A stretch of DNA of 64,000 bases from Sarocladium kiliense (taxonomy: Eukaryota; Ascomycota; Sordariomycetes; Hypocreales; Sarocladiaceae). Of the stretch, positions 46,201 to 56,529 are shown piece by piece. The stretch is taken from the NCBI GenBank assembly GCA_030734395.1, contig JAUZTG010000017.1, positions 434,001 through 498,000 of the forward strand. The letters run 5' to 3'. The notes below the pieces were generated by a model, which was not told where the DNA came from, made no database searches, and saw only the letters and a program-made list of their open reading frames with translations. How positions within the stretch are numbered: position 1 is the first letter of the stretch; each line of letters opens with the position of its first letter. Both the position numbers and the translations under genes were made by a program.

Positions 46201-47836
46201 CTGGGGTCAAATCTTCCCCGGAAAAAGTACCTGCGAATGCTGCTGGAACACAGATTCCAGCAACGTCATTCTTGATCGAACTCCTGAGTTGGTGATTAGC
46301 GTACCTGATCCCATGCAATGCACTCAGGAGTGCGATTCGCGGAGCTGGTGTTTCCAGTGGGAGTTGACCTCCAACGACAACGGGAAGAACTGGAAATGTA
46401 GGATGCATCAAAAGTTCACCAGCGCTAACCTTGTGCTCCCTGATGAACAAGGACTTATCATTGTTCGAGGATGGGTTGATGAGGAGCTCAACGAATGCAC
46501 CAACTGTGCTGTCAGGCCACCATTTACTGGTGAGACCATAAGCACCAGCACGAGCAGCTCCTCGACGTCTTCAGCACCTTCTACGCCGGAGACTCCTGTC
46601 ACTCCTGAGTTCCCTTCTTCTACAAGTACCGAAACTGAGGAGGCTTCCACACCCACTTCAGTCCCCGACACTTGCGAGCCTCGGGATGGCTTCGAAAGTA
46701 TCAAAATCATCCCCCAATCCGACCAAGAGTGTGGTTGCTGCTGGGATCTAAAGCCTGTATCCGGCTGGCTAGCAAACCCCAGATGGTCCGGAGGAGACTC
46801 TATGGGCAAGGAATACTGCGCCAGGGATTGCGAAAGAGACGGTGCCCGCTGTGCTGGCTACGAGGTCTGGGGCGAGAACCTCGACGATCCCAATTCATAC
46901 ACCGAGTGCAGAACATACCAGTCAATGGACTTCGCAACCGGACCTGGATACAATTGGGGAGGCAGCATTATGAGAGCTGTTCGCCGCCCCGGAACTTGTG
47001 GGAAGTGCGAGCCTAGTTCGACGTCTTCTTCTACTTCCACGACTACGACCACGAGTTCGGCGACCGCCACCTTCACTCCCGGCACAAGGGATCCGAACAA
47101 CAACCAGTGCTACAATCCAGGACCCAGCGAAATCATTACTGGATGGGCTGGCTGTGACTGTTGCTGGGACACTCAACTGATGACCAAAGAGTTTGCAAGA
47201 CAGCCAGACTTCCCAATCTTCAACGGGGCGCCAGATCGATGGTGGTGCATTCACCATTGCGACTCTTACATGGGTGAATGCAAGGCCGTCGAGTCCTTCA
47301 GCAACGACGACGGAAATACCTGGGGTTGCAGGCTGTTCCGAGAAGATGGCGGCATCCAGAATACAATTACCAACAGCCAGCGTAAGGTATATCGCGCTAC
47401 TATCATCGATGGGTCGTGTCTGCACTGCGATCCTGATGCCGTTGGAACCACCCCAACACCTCGCCCCAATGAAGAAGAGCCAGCTACAACCTCTACCCCT
47501 TCTTCGCCGTCACTACCTACAACGGCGCCCGAACAATGCCCTCCTCTGGCATGTTTCAACGTCGAGACGATCTACCGCGTCTGGGGCAACTCCGACCCCG
47601 ACCAGTTCGTCAGCAGCTACGCCGATTGCGCCAAGAAGTGTATCGACAAGAGTAGCTGTATTGCTTTCGACTCATACACGCAGGATGACTGGGGAGTCTA
47701 CTACTGCAATTTGTTCTCAACTACTACGGGGCCAGAGATGGACTTTGGTGACTCGAGACTGGTGAACTATAGAGGTATTTACACTCCGGAGATGTGTGAT
47801 CCGGCGTGTCAGGTGGATCGTTCAACCACTGGTTGA
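43224..47836 (+). CDS. Large secreted protein with nine cysteine-rich C-x-C-C-[W/Y] modules (unrecognised family)
   Basis: Likely exons: 43224-43292, 43344-44075, 44128-44895, 44956-45765 and 45818-47836, about 1465 aa. The first intron (51 nt, GTAAGT...CAG) is in frame and may be retained. A clear signal peptide (MKLYIFFLLLSSISAVWA) is followed by a Thr/Arg/Val-rich region with a Kex2-like L-A-K-R-Q site, then Y-A-S-A-C-S-C-L-G, a motif common in fungal secreted proteins. From aa 270 on come nine modules of about 100-115 aa separated by Ser/Thr/Pro linkers. Each of the first eight has C-x-C-C-[W/Y] near its start; all nine have a mid [C]-[R/A/N]-x-[H/Y/F] and end with a Cys pair. The last lacks the CxCC and looks PAN/Apple-like. 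No transmembrane helix or GPI signal, so it is probably extracellular or wall-bound. Function unknown; adhesion or glycan binding are possible. Confidence 0.85.
44144..47815 (+). repeat. Nine tandem cysteine-rich modules within the secreted protein
   Basis: Approximate module spans: 44149-44480, 44586-44895, 44956-45325, 45460-45765, 45833-46160, 46187-46510, 46672-47010, 47107-47431, 47537-47815. CxCC cores read SCKCCY, SCGCCY, GCHCCW, ACQCCY, SCGCCW, TCECCW, ECGCCW and GCDCCW. Terminal pairs read GSCETC, DTCKTC, STCENC, GSCPNC, GSCTSC, NECTNC, GTCGKC and GSCLHC. Two introns fall exactly after the terminal C-x-x-C-E of modules 2 and 4, both in phase 0, pointing to duplication of module pairs. 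Confidence 0.85.
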
Positions 47837-47947
47837 TAGGTATATTTTACGTATGAGATGATTAGCCAGCAATGAATTGACTGGAGTTGTCCATGTGGCC
47901 TCTGCTCATTGTGAAATCTTCCCAAGCGGCTCGACTCCTACGGTTAA

Positions 47948-47995
47948 AGATATGTACCAAGATATGTACCAAGATATTCACCAAGGTAGGCAAGA
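47948..47995. repeat. 12-nt periodic intergenic tract, copy 4
   Basis: Four 12-mers: AGATATGTACCA twice, AGATATTCACCA, then AGGTAGGCAAGA. On the minus strand it reads TATCTTGGTACA, matching copies 5 and 6. It lies between two convergent genes. Confidence 0.75.
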
Positions 47996-48099
47996 TAGGG
48001 ACGGTTGGCGTTGAGTCGCTCTGCATTAAGAGCACATGTATGCAAGCAGACGGCGTTTGCTAGGATGTTCATTTCACCTCATAATTGATCCGAACTATG

Positions 48100-49597
48100 C
48101 TACAGCTTGAAGTCATTATTCGACTTTTCCCATCCTGATGGCCGCTCCTCCATACTCGCGACCCTCTCTGCGAGCTTCATCTTCATCGCGCGATTCTTCT
48201 CTGTGCAGAGCTCGTACATTGTTGATAGGTTGAAAAGAAGTGTATGTGAAGTTCGTCCTGCTTCGATTTGCTTCTCCAGTATTCCTCGACCCTGGTTTTC
48301 TGTGAGATCGTGCATACTGAGTAGGGATCACTTGGGGGCAGCCTACCTCTGACATGCGACCTAGATATAGCAGGCAGACAGCCGTGTTGATGGCAATCAT
48401 CTCGTCATCAAGGTCCTGGAGTCTTTCCCAATTCGCGAGCGACGCCTCGTATTCTGCGTCTGCCATATCGCAGAGGGCCTGAATGAGCACCTCTGTGTTC
48501 TCCGCCTCCTCTGGGCCTCCGGCGCATTCCTTAGCACACTCTCTCGCCTGGTCTGCATCTCCAAGCTGCAGCCACAACAGGGCCTTGGAGAGAGCATTCT
48601 TGCTGTCACCCCTGCTCGGAAGAGATGCTAGATGATGTGCTGCTCCGGCCAAGTCATCCATCTCGATCAGAGCGCCGGCGACCTTGATGCCAAGATCGTA
48701 GAGCCTAGACTTCCATAGCTCTCTTGCAGAGTTATCGTGACCTGCCATAGCTTTGGAGATGCGTTCACGGGCTTCGCGAGCAAGCTCGTGGTAGCTCATC
48801 ACCGCACGCCGAGAGTCACCGAAACCGAGCGCCTGGAGGCGCACGTTCAGAACCCGGAGCTCCCACGGGACCAAATGCTCTCCAGTAGCTTCATCGACAT
48901 ACATGCGCGTGTTGTTCAGGTCCTCCAGAGCTTTAACCTCCTGTGCTGCCAGGGACGTAGCGTCGATGAGCGTTAGGCACGCAAGCCTGGTGTACAGCAG
49001 ATTAAAGATCCGTGGTGCGTCTTGGGGAATCACTTGACCTCGGGCACCCGTTCCTGTAAGCTCTTGTACTGCAGCAATAGCGGCTGCGCGGAAATGGCCC
49101 TTTGCGAGGAGCTCGCTGATGGGGGCCTCGGGGTTAGGCTGCTTGCCTGAGTTCCGGAAGGCGGCGGGAACGTTAAGCGGGGTCAGAGGGTGGTAGATCT
49201 CGGGTCGGAGGAGAAATGAGAAGTCCTTTGGTCGAAACTCGCCCAGGCGAGGGGTTGGGGATGGAGCGCCAGCTGGGGAGGCGGGTGAGCGTGCGGATGA
49301 TGTACTGCGGCGGGGGACATTGTGTGTGCCTGGTGTGAGTTGAGATGGCGTTGACGGCGAGGCTGAGGCTCCGGTGAGGGGATCGCTACATGAGTGATTA
49401 GCATCGACCACTCTCTATCAAGTAAGATGGATATAGCGGACTCATCGATATCAAGGGGCCCTTTGGTTGAGCTTCTCGGTCGCGTTGCTGTTGTGTATCA
49501 GCGCGTGATCTTGTAACGGGGGTGAATGAGCTGAACCTTTGACCGAGGACTTATTGCGGGTATGGCCCTTACTGGGCGTTCTCTGAGGTTCGCTCAT
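48100..49597 (-). CDS. TRAPP complex subunit 12 (TRAPPC12) homologue
   Basis: The main exon (49385-48347) and last exon (48291-48100, 55-nt intron) are solid. The main exon contains L-L-R-P-E-I-Y-H-P-L-T-P-L-N-V-P, the TRAPPC12 signature, followed by TPR-like helices. The last exon holds L-L-F-N-L-S-T-M-Y-E-L-C-T-E and G-W-E-K-S-N-N-D-F-K-L. TRAPPC12 is part of TRAPPIII-type tethering complexes in ER-Golgi and autophagy traffic. The first exon is uncertain. A start at 49597 (M-S-E-P-Q-R-T-P-S-K-G) runs in frame to L-N-Q-R-A-P and then a stop at 49456-49454. A sensible continuation, L-D-I-D-E-S, lies in another frame. The join to D-P-L-T-G-A therefore needs a frameshift or an atypical splice. 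About 460-470 aa is expected. Confidence 0.85.
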
Positions 49598-49813
49598 GGT
49601 ACCAGAAAGAGAGACTACCTTCCAGGGGCAAATTGTCTGATGCACGAAGGAGTTGAGCTGATGATATGAAGGAGTGCTTGATGAATGTTAATGTGCTGCA
49701 GGGTGGCTGCGGGTCAATTTCGGCACGATCGCTGTGACCTTGTCGCGATGCCCCTGAGCACGACTTGTCGAGGCCCCTGGGATCATGACTTGCGCTGCAT
49801 TCCGTCGGTCAAA

Positions 49814-50806
49814 ATGTCACAAAGAAGTCTGAGAAGTAGATCGAGGCTTTCGGGATCATGCGAAAGCCCAGATGCATCGACGCGTGTGAAGAGACAGGCT
49901 GAGGATGACATCAAGTCTCCTTCACAGAGAAGACGGGCTCGATGAGATCGCTCCACTGGCGTCGGAGGTATGTCGTCGTCCATTGAAGGCTAACGCCCGG
50001 ATCTATTCACTAAAGCATTTGACCCTTTAGGACGAACTAGAACTGGATATCGTCTACGAGGCCCCTGACGCAGATTTTACCATAGGTCTGCGACTGCTGC
50101 AATCCGCTTCTCAATTGGGGTCATGTCGAATGTCTCCACCACTTGGAGAGATGTTCTGCGAGACCATGAGGACGACTCAGAATTCGATTGGACCGTGGAG
50201 GACTTCGATGCATTTGTCGACATCATGAAGATTATCCACTTCAGCAACTCGAGTTACTCACCCTTGTCTAGTCGAAGGATCTATAATATGTCCGTTACAG
50301 CCAAGCAGCATGATTTTGTTCGAGGACTGTTATATGCTCACGAAGCGTTGTTCAGTTCCTACTTCAGGGACTATACTGCCTTAGTCAAGACTCAGAGGCA
50401 CTCGCATGTCAATCTGAAGTGGGCGCTACTGGCCGCTATCGAGTTGAAATGTGCGAGGTGGTTCTTCCGCTTCAGCACATTGGCTGTGAGGTGCGAGAAT
50501 ATTGACGTACTGCGGCTGAATCCCACTGAAAACATCCAAAAACACCTTCGTCGTAAGTTCTAAGTTTTTCCTTCTCCCCCCCCCCCCCAAGAAACCGTTG
50601 CTAAAAGTCGTTTAGTGGCGCTGATTCAGAATGCAACACATTTCGATAATTTGAAGCGACAACCGCGTTCACCGGGATTGTGTTTAAGGTGCTTCGACAA
50701 GATCTTGCAACCGACGTCCGGGGTATCGACTCAATACGTGTCTCATTTCGATCTATCCAAATGCGATCGAGACGAATCAGACACAGATGATGGAATTTGT
50801 TGCTAG
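49814..50806 (+). pseudogene. BTB/POZ-like gene copy 1, apparently disrupted
   Basis: A basic first exon (from 49814, M-S-Q-R-S-L-R-S-R-S, ending near Q-R-R-R-A-R) is followed by a BTB-like exon and a short last exon (about 50616-50806). The BTB part aligns by eye with copy 2: I-V-Y-E-A-P-D-A-D-F-T-I, then V-M-S-N-V-S-T-T-W, I-M-K-I-I-H-F-S. D-A-D-F-T-I and the following I-R-F-S-I-G-V-M-S-N lie in different frames with no intron between them, so a one-base shift near 50085-50105 breaks the gene. The first exon also meets a TGA at 49942 before any good donor. The last intron holds a run of 13 C at 50576-50588. The last exon has G-L-C-L-R-C-F and H-F-D-L-S-K-C, possibly zinc-binding. If a different splice pattern exists the gene could still be active. 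Confidence 0.55.
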
Positions 50807-51406
50807 ACGAGCCCATCTGATTGATGCAGAAGCGTTCATATCTTTTTGGGTCTTTGCCCTTTGGGCCCTTCTGTACCACTGCCATTAGTCCGACATTTGA
50901 GGGGAGGACTATGGTCTCAGGTTCAGGAGCTTCGCCATCCTTGGGCTGTAATCACGCATGTATAATTGAGATGGCGATACATCGATGTTTTAGGTTTCTA
51001 CCAGTATCTCATTAAGGCTTCGACTGTTGGCCGAGCCTCGGCAGGCGTCTGCTCACCATCACGACAACTGCAAAGGATCTATGCACAGTCTCACAGAGTC
51101 ACAGGTTTTCGGCACGAAGACTCGAGACAGAAGCCGAGCAGGACAGCAGGCTGGATCCTGGATTTGAATCGGTGAATGAATGAGCCCCAACCCTGACGGC
51201 TGTTCGAGTCGGCTACAGCTGACGGGCCCTGGATTCACTCAAACACTCCATGAGTGGGTGCGGGGGGGACTGAATGCTTCATCACTTTGCGTATACGTAA
51301 AATATGTTACCCTGCTACCTTCGCCCGGTGAGCCCACTATCACTCACAGTTACCTCGACGTTGCTGATGCTCCACGACCTGACCAGAGAGTCATTCACTA
51401 TGCAAG
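50807..51406. other. Intergenic region between the two BTB-like copies
   Basis: 600 nt with no recognisable feature; presumably the promoter of copy 2. Confidence 0.5.
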
Positions 51407-52393
51407 ATGGCACACAAGAATCACAAGCGCAAGGTTAATCCAGAGTCAGATGGTCTCCGTCGTAGTGAAAAGAGCAAGCGCCGCCGTCTAGAGGTACCTG
51501 TCCCTCAGCTGCAGGTCAGTCGCTCAAGGAGCGTTCCATCGAGGGCCAACGCACGATGCATTCTGCGTGCAAATCCCCAACGCAGCCTAACTAAGTGCCA
51601 GAGAACCGAGCAACAGGTCTTCCTGTTCGAAATACTTGATGGCGACCTGACGATCATCTTGGGGGACTCATACACCGCGCAGAATGCACCTCGGATCCGG
51701 GTTTACTCTCAGGTCATGGCGAACGCTTCCCGGATGTGGCAGGATAAACTCAAGACGGCAGCTGTCCTGAGCGATGGTAAAATGTTCCTCGCCATGGCCG
51801 AAACGGATGTTGGCAATTTCGTCCACATGTGCAGACTGATTCACTTCGCCGGATCCATCACTCGCCCTCGTACGTCCACCATGCACTCCCTCGCTAAGCT
51901 TTCCGTGAAGCACGGCTGTCAGAGGGCCATGAAGGGCTTCATGTTCCTATGGTTCAATTTGTACCTATTGGGTGACGACCTCTCTAGGCGCAACGAATGG
52001 GCTCTCCTACAGACGGCTTGAGAGTTCCAATCCCCAGAGATTTTCTACGCCATCAGTGGAAGAATACTTGTGGATGCCGAACCTGACCAGTACAAGAGAC
52101 AAATCCTGACTGGCTGGAATAAAGGTGTACATTTCCTACTGATTGGTAAGAAACTCCCTACGGCCCTCTCTTCGACGTTGCCAGTTGGACCAACTAACTG
52201 ACCCTGAGCAGAAGCGCTCAATCAAAACAAGAATTTGCTCGAGAATTCGCAGGAAACACCGGAGAATGTCGGGCTATGCCTACATTGTTTCAACGAGGTC
52301 AGACAAAAGGATGGCAGGAAGAACTTCCTATCGCATATGGACTTCTCGAAGTGCTGTCGAGGGGATATTGGAGCCTGTCTTACAGACTCGTGA
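51407..52393 (+). pseudogene. BTB/POZ-like gene copy 2, in-frame stop inside a conserved region
   Basis: Exon 51407-52145 and exon 52212-52393 join to 307 codons, but an in-frame TGA at 52019-52021 interrupts the frame. Before it: a basic N-terminus (E-K-S-K-R-R-R-L-E), D-G-D-L-T-I-I-L-G, R-I-R-V-Y-S-Q-V-M-A-N-A-S, C-R-L-I-H-F-A-G, L-A-K-L-S-V-K-H-G-C. These are typical of the fungal BTB-domain family. After it the same frame continues with E-F-Q-S-P-E-I-F-Y-A-I, which aligns with copy 1. The last exon gives G-L-C-L-H-C-F and H-M-D-F-S-K-C. So the stop is probably a loss-of-function change. A truncated 204-aa BTB protein could still be made. Role unknown; fungal BTB proteins of this type are an expanded family. 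Confidence 0.6.
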
Positions 52394-53055
52394 GGGAATT
52401 CATCATCTTGCAGAGCCGTGGCTTTGCTCTTGCGCCTAGTACCAGGATTGCCACGCATGGGACGGCAGGCCCCTAGTGCAAACATAGCGTCAGTTACAGG
52501 AAACGCACAGTATCCAATGCTTTGCGTTCGCTTTCCTAGCACCATAGAAGACGCTAGATTACCCTCTAAGGCTCTGATCGCCATGACCCAACGAAATTTG
52601 CTGCTCAATGACGTGTGTTAGGATATCAAGTTCAGCGTGGTGACAACATTGAATCATGCGATTCCCGCCGGACTCCATTAGTACAAGATGGCCCACAGTA
52701 TTCTCGTCTCAAAGGTGATGCCTTGTGTAGCGCGTCCTATTCATCTGCATGAAGTCATTCCAGAAATCAGTCCCAGGATCACTGATATCTTAGTCTCTGT
52801 TCTGATCCCTATTCTGGTCCATATTCTGTGAAATATCTTGGTCCATATCTTGATGCATATCTTATTATCTATAATACCATGTCACCGCAGATGAACAGCA
52901 GTCAAACAGCGTCGTGAACAATTGGCTAAGTACATGATTGATCCCACATCGTTATATTATGGGGCAGTCTCCGTATAATGTGCCAAGAATAGATATAAAC
53001 TTGTAAGTACAAACCCACCAAGGCATTCCGTATATCGTGACATCCGTGTTCGCAT
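52394..53055. other. Intergenic region with 12-nt periodic tract
   Basis: 662 nt between the second BTB-like copy and the TENA/THI-4 gene (convergent). It contains the periodic tract 52786-52869 and no gene. Confidence 0.5.
52786..52869. repeat. 12-nt periodic intergenic tract, copy 5
   Basis: Seven consecutive 12-mers: TATCTTAGTCTC, TGTTCTGATCCC, TATTCTGGTCCA, TATTCTGTGAAA, TATCTTGGTCCA, TATCTTGATGCA, TATCTTATTATC. The T-[A/G]-T-[C/T]-[T/C]-T start recurs every 12 nt without slippage. Confidence 0.8.
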
Positions 53056-53937
53056 TCACTTCAACTCTGGCCAGAACTTCTCCTCCGCCTGCAACAACTC
53101 CAACCACCTGTCCGTAAAGTACCTCACCAAGTCCTGCACAACCTTCACCCCCGAGATCTTAATCTGCTCCGCCACCACATCATCAATCAGCCTGCCCAGC
53201 TCATCCACAAACTTCTCAAACTCGGGACTCGTCCAATTATCGATAAACTCATTCCTCAACGCTCCGCCATCCGCATCATCGCTACCAGATTTCGACGGGT
53301 CGATATGGGCTTTAGCCCAGTTCCAGGCGGTGAGATAGCATTTCTCGGTGCCCCAGAAGATAACGGCTGCGTCGATCCAGGGAGGGGAGATGGCGGGACC
53401 GGTGCCGATGGAGTCGAAGAGGGTTTCGAAGCGACGGAGACCTTCGATTTTGGCGTCTGCGAAGACCTTTCCGCGCTCATCGCCGGGGAGATTCAGATCA
53501 ATACCATACTTCGCCGCCGTGTCGATGAAGAAACTCTTCTCCCTCCGAATATTCACCAGCGCATCAACCGCCCAATCCAGCATCCGCTCCTCCCTCGAAG
53601 GCGGCTGATCCTGACTCTCAACTGTCCCTGGAAGCTCCAACAAGCTCAGAACCTTGCCGATTCCACGGATATAAGCATGGATATATAGCCGGTCATTGCC
53701 CAGCCAGCGTCCTAGCGTCTCCTTGTCGAGGGTGCCTTCTGCGCCGGCGCGGAGGAAAGGAGATTGCGTGGCAGCGCGGAAGGCATCGGGTTGGGATTTG
53801 AGGAGGCATTTAGTGAAGGAGAGGTCATCCATGGCGGATGGGGGTGGAGAAGAGGACATTTGGGGTTGACGGTGGTGGTGATGATGAGGGTGCGAGAGGT
53901 GTGAGTGGTTGAGGGCGGGGTTTATCAATCGGCTCAC
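53056..53937 (-). CDS. TENA/THI-4 (heme-oxygenase-like fold) family protein
   Basis: One exon with 293 aa if the first ATG is used. Starts at 53859 (M-S-S-S-P) or 53832 (M-D-D-L-S-F) are more likely, because the first 26 aa are a His-rich tract (H-P-H-H-H-H-H-R) with no sign of conservation. The fold signatures are L-D-K-E-T-L-G-R-W-L-G-N-D-R-L-Y-I, F-F-I-D-T-A-A-K-Y-G, and the C-terminal V-Q-D-L-V-R-Y-F-T-D-R-W-L-E-L-L. Bacterial TenA is a thiaminase II salvaging the pyrimidine of thiamine; fungal proteins also include the C-terminal part of Thi20. The active-site Cys of TenA is not obvious here, so thiaminase activity is unproven. It may be a divergent fungal branch acting on an unknown small molecule. 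Confidence 0.8.
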   Translation of the reverse strand: MSRLINPALNHSHLSHPHHHHHRQPQMSSSPPPSAMDDLSFTKCLLKSQPDAFRAATQSPFLRAGAEGTLDKETLGRWLGNDRLYIHAYIRGIGKVLSLLELPGTVESQDQPPSREERMLDWAVDALVNIRREKSFFIDTAAKYGIDLNLPGDERGKVFADAKIEGLRRFETLFDSIGTGPAISPPWIDAAVIFWGTEKCYLTAWNWAKAHIDPSKSGSDDADGGALRNEFIDNWTSPEFEKFVDELGRLIDDVVAEQIKISGVKVVQDLVRYFTDRWLELLQAEEKFWPELK

Positions 53938-54477
53938 TAAGACGAGCGAGTGTGAGGCGAATGTGGTTAAGGTTCAGACAGAGCCTGTTTTGGAGGGGTG
54001 CTCGAGAGTGACGCCACTGGTTGGATGTATGTAATTGTAATAGTCGAGAGAGAGAAAGAGCTAGTGAGCTGGGAACGGGTGGTGAGGAAGTGAGACATAT
54101 ATGTATGAGCTCATTCATGAGGGTCATACATTCGAGATCAGCATCTTGGGGTCTCCTTACGAACCATCGTAGCGGAGTGTCGGTTCCGGGATGTTCTTGT
54201 GCATGACCTGCATCGAAGCCAAGATAAACTTGCATCGTGCCAACTAATGTTAAACAGGGATATTTGATGACAGCTCGGTTATGTGCGGCCATTGTGATCG
54301 TCCCGAAATCGGGGCCATTTACAAGATGATTTGTCTCCTGGTGGACAGTCTAGCTCTAATGGCTTAGCTGCATCCATAATAGCGACTGTAGGGTTCTTAT
54401 TCTACCAAGAACCCTTCTATCTGTGTCCATCTAATTTTTCCTTTTAGGGTCCGAATCGTGCGTGCCGTCAAGCTCCC
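53938..54477. other. Intergenic region
   Basis: 540 nt that include the promoter of the TENA/THI-4 gene and the 3' end of the glycosyltransferase gene. No feature is seen. Confidence 0.45.
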
Positions 54478-55845
54478 TCAAAGCATCGCCTCCAAACTGG
54501 CCGTCATCGTCGGCTCATACTCCTCAACCTTCAGCCTCTCCAACCTCTCATCTTGCTTCAGGTTGACCGTAGCCCACCTCAGCCATCCTCCATAAGTTCC
54601 CTCCTTACAGTCACTTCCCTCATCATCCCTCCACAGCATCCCCAACGTCGGCTTTCCAAATAACCTTGCAGAGAATCCATGCGCCAGCTTCAGCGCCCAA
54701 CTCCCCGCGACGCTCTCCTCTATAATTTGGCGCGCGAGGCATTGATCTTTTGTCCCACTTCCATCAGCTGAGCTGGGTAGTGGAGTAAGAAAAAGGCGGT
54801 GCTGCTTGGCACTGTCCCATCCGGTGAGCTGTTCGTTAACGTAGGCGTGTTGGATCATGGAAAGCAGGTGGCATTTGTTGCGAACATAGGATGGACCGTC
54901 CCAGCCCGCTCCTTCGTCGAGCCACCGTTGTGCAGAGCCCATAGCTTGGATCTGCACGGCATAGTCCGTCATAGCTGCATCATCAATGCCCATCGCTCCC
55001 TTGTCATCGCCGGACTGCGTGAGATTGTCGGGAACTCTCAGAAGAGGAACGTGTGAAACGAGAGGATGAGCATGAGCGCCCGTAGTATCTGTCTTGCCCT
55101 CCCAGAGCTTGAGGAAGATGCGATGGGCGCGGTGGACGAGAGAGTTGTCCGGGGTGCTCATCATCCAGAAGTTGACAATGGAGATGGCATCAGGAGTATC
55201 AGCCATCGTGAACCCAGCATAGTCAAGTGGCGACTCTGGATTTCCAATGTGTTCGTCCCATAACCTGTCCATATCGCCGAACATGATGATTCCCACATCA
55301 AGATATGCGCCTCCGTACTTAAGGAGCAGCGGCCAGCGTACCAAATCTGAGCTTTGCTGTGCAGAATACTGTCCGGTTACGGATCCTCCATCGCGCATCA
55401 CATCTGGAACGACTTCAGGATCAGACAGGTCGATGAAGCGTGATACATTGAGAGGTGAGCCTTCCTGGCGGTCAAGGACGTAGATGTTCCATGCCAACGA
55501 TGAGTAACGCTGGTACCAGGCGAGGACATTGCGCATCAGATACGGCTTCATGGACCGGAGTCCTGTGTGCCAGTATGCAAAAATGTTCTTTCCACCGCGT
55601 GTAGGCATGGGCGGGTTCGTCAATTCGGTTGGAAGCGAGCCATCCTCGGGGAGAGGTCGAGGCGTAAATGGGGATGTGCCTAGGATTGAGGGATAGTCCA
55701 TCTTGTAACCTTGTGTAGGTGGTGATGCATCTGACTCAAATTGACTCGCGATTTCCTCATCCAGGAGAATCGGTTCCGTCTGGTAAGGTGGTCCTGGATG
55801 TTTGGGACCGGCGAGGAGGTCTGGTGGTGTTGTCGAGTGAGGCAT
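54478..55845 (-). CDS. Capsular polysaccharide synthesis-type glycosyltransferase
   Basis: An intronless 455-aa protein. The central domain shows I-F-A-Y-W-H-T-G (start of the GT-A fold), W-N-I-Y-V-L-D-R, a Q-Q-S-S-D-L-V-R-W-P-L-L-L-K-Y-G-G-A-Y-L-D-V block holding the metal-binding D-x-D-like motif (L-D-V, preceded by the conserved S-D-L-x-R), and N-F-W-M-M-S-T-P. This matches the Caps_synth / GT32-like family, which transfers sugars using a nucleotide-sugar donor. The first 70 aa are Pro-rich and disordered. No signal peptide or transmembrane helix is clear, whereas many fungal members are type II Golgi proteins, so it may be cytosolic or lack an annotated 5' exon. Substrate unknown. Confidence 0.85.
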   Translation of the reverse strand: MPHSTTPPDLLAGPKHPGPPYQTEPILLDEEIASQFESDASPPTQGYKMDYPSILGTSPFTPRPLPEDGSLPTELTNPPMPTRGGKNIFAYWHTGLRSMKPYLMRNVLAWYQRYSSLAWNIYVLDRQEGSPLNVSRFIDLSDPEVVPDVMRDGGSVTGQYSAQQSSDLVRWPLLLKYGGAYLDVGIIMFGDMDRLWDEHIGNPESPLDYAGFTMADTPDAISIVNFWMMSTPDNSLVHRAHRIFLKLWEGKTDTTGAHAHPLVSHVPLLRVPDNLTQSGDDKGAMGIDDAAMTDYAVQIQAMGSAQRWLDEGAGWDGPSYVRNKCHLLSMIQHAYVNEQLTGWDSAKQHRLFLTPLPSSADGSGTKDQCLARQIIEESVAGSWALKLAHGFSARLFGKPTLGMLWRDDEGSDCKEGTYGGWLRWATVNLKQDERLERLKVEEYEPTMTASLEAML

Positions 55846-56529
55846 GTTTGCTTCTTCTGATGGGGGAGGTTATGGCGGCGGTAGTGGCGATAGCGGTCAC
55901 CGTAGCGTTAGGCAAGTGATTGGGCTGTTTTCCCGCGTTGAGCCGTGTTTCCTCTTATTTTTGTAACTACTGATTCAGAGAGGTAATGATTTTTTGTGAG
56001 ATATCTATTTCAGATCACGGTTGGGATGCTGAAAGCGGCTTCTTATACTGACTTGTAAACTCAACGGCCTGCACGCTCTCCGTGCTCCAGTGGATTGATG
56101 CTTGTTCAGTGGATCACCATATAGCGCCGTCGAAATGACTCATTTTGGTTCATCCAAGACACGGCTGAAGATTCAACTTTGGAAATATAGATTTTTCTCT
56201 TTCTGGGTACAAAATTATTGATATGCTAAGGTGCGAAGATGGCTTGAAAAATAGTGCGACTGGTGCTATTGACAGGATGTGATTGGCAGAACGGTCAGTT
56301 CATCGGGAGGCTATCCCCTTCAACACCCTGCCTCGTACTTCAAACAATACCTGGTCAGACATGAGTATTAATTAGGCTAAGGTACAATAACAATCAAGAT
56401 AGAGAGGCCACGAAAGCAACTAGAATACTGATCGTAATATGCAGCCTAGTATCCCCGACCAAGGCCCGCTGCCTATCTTTTCATGGACACTCCTATATCA
56501 GTGTTTTCGCCGCCCGCGTTTCTGTACGG
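55846..56529. other. Intergenic region
   Basis: 684 nt holding the promoter of the glycosyltransferase gene. AT-rich around 56160-56240. Nothing recognisable. Confidence 0.45.

Noticed and set aside
50576..50588. Run of 13 C as a sign of assembly error
   Set aside because: It lies inside the pyrimidine tract of an intron of the first BTB-like copy, where such runs are tolerated; it does not cause the frameshift, which is about 480 nt upstream.
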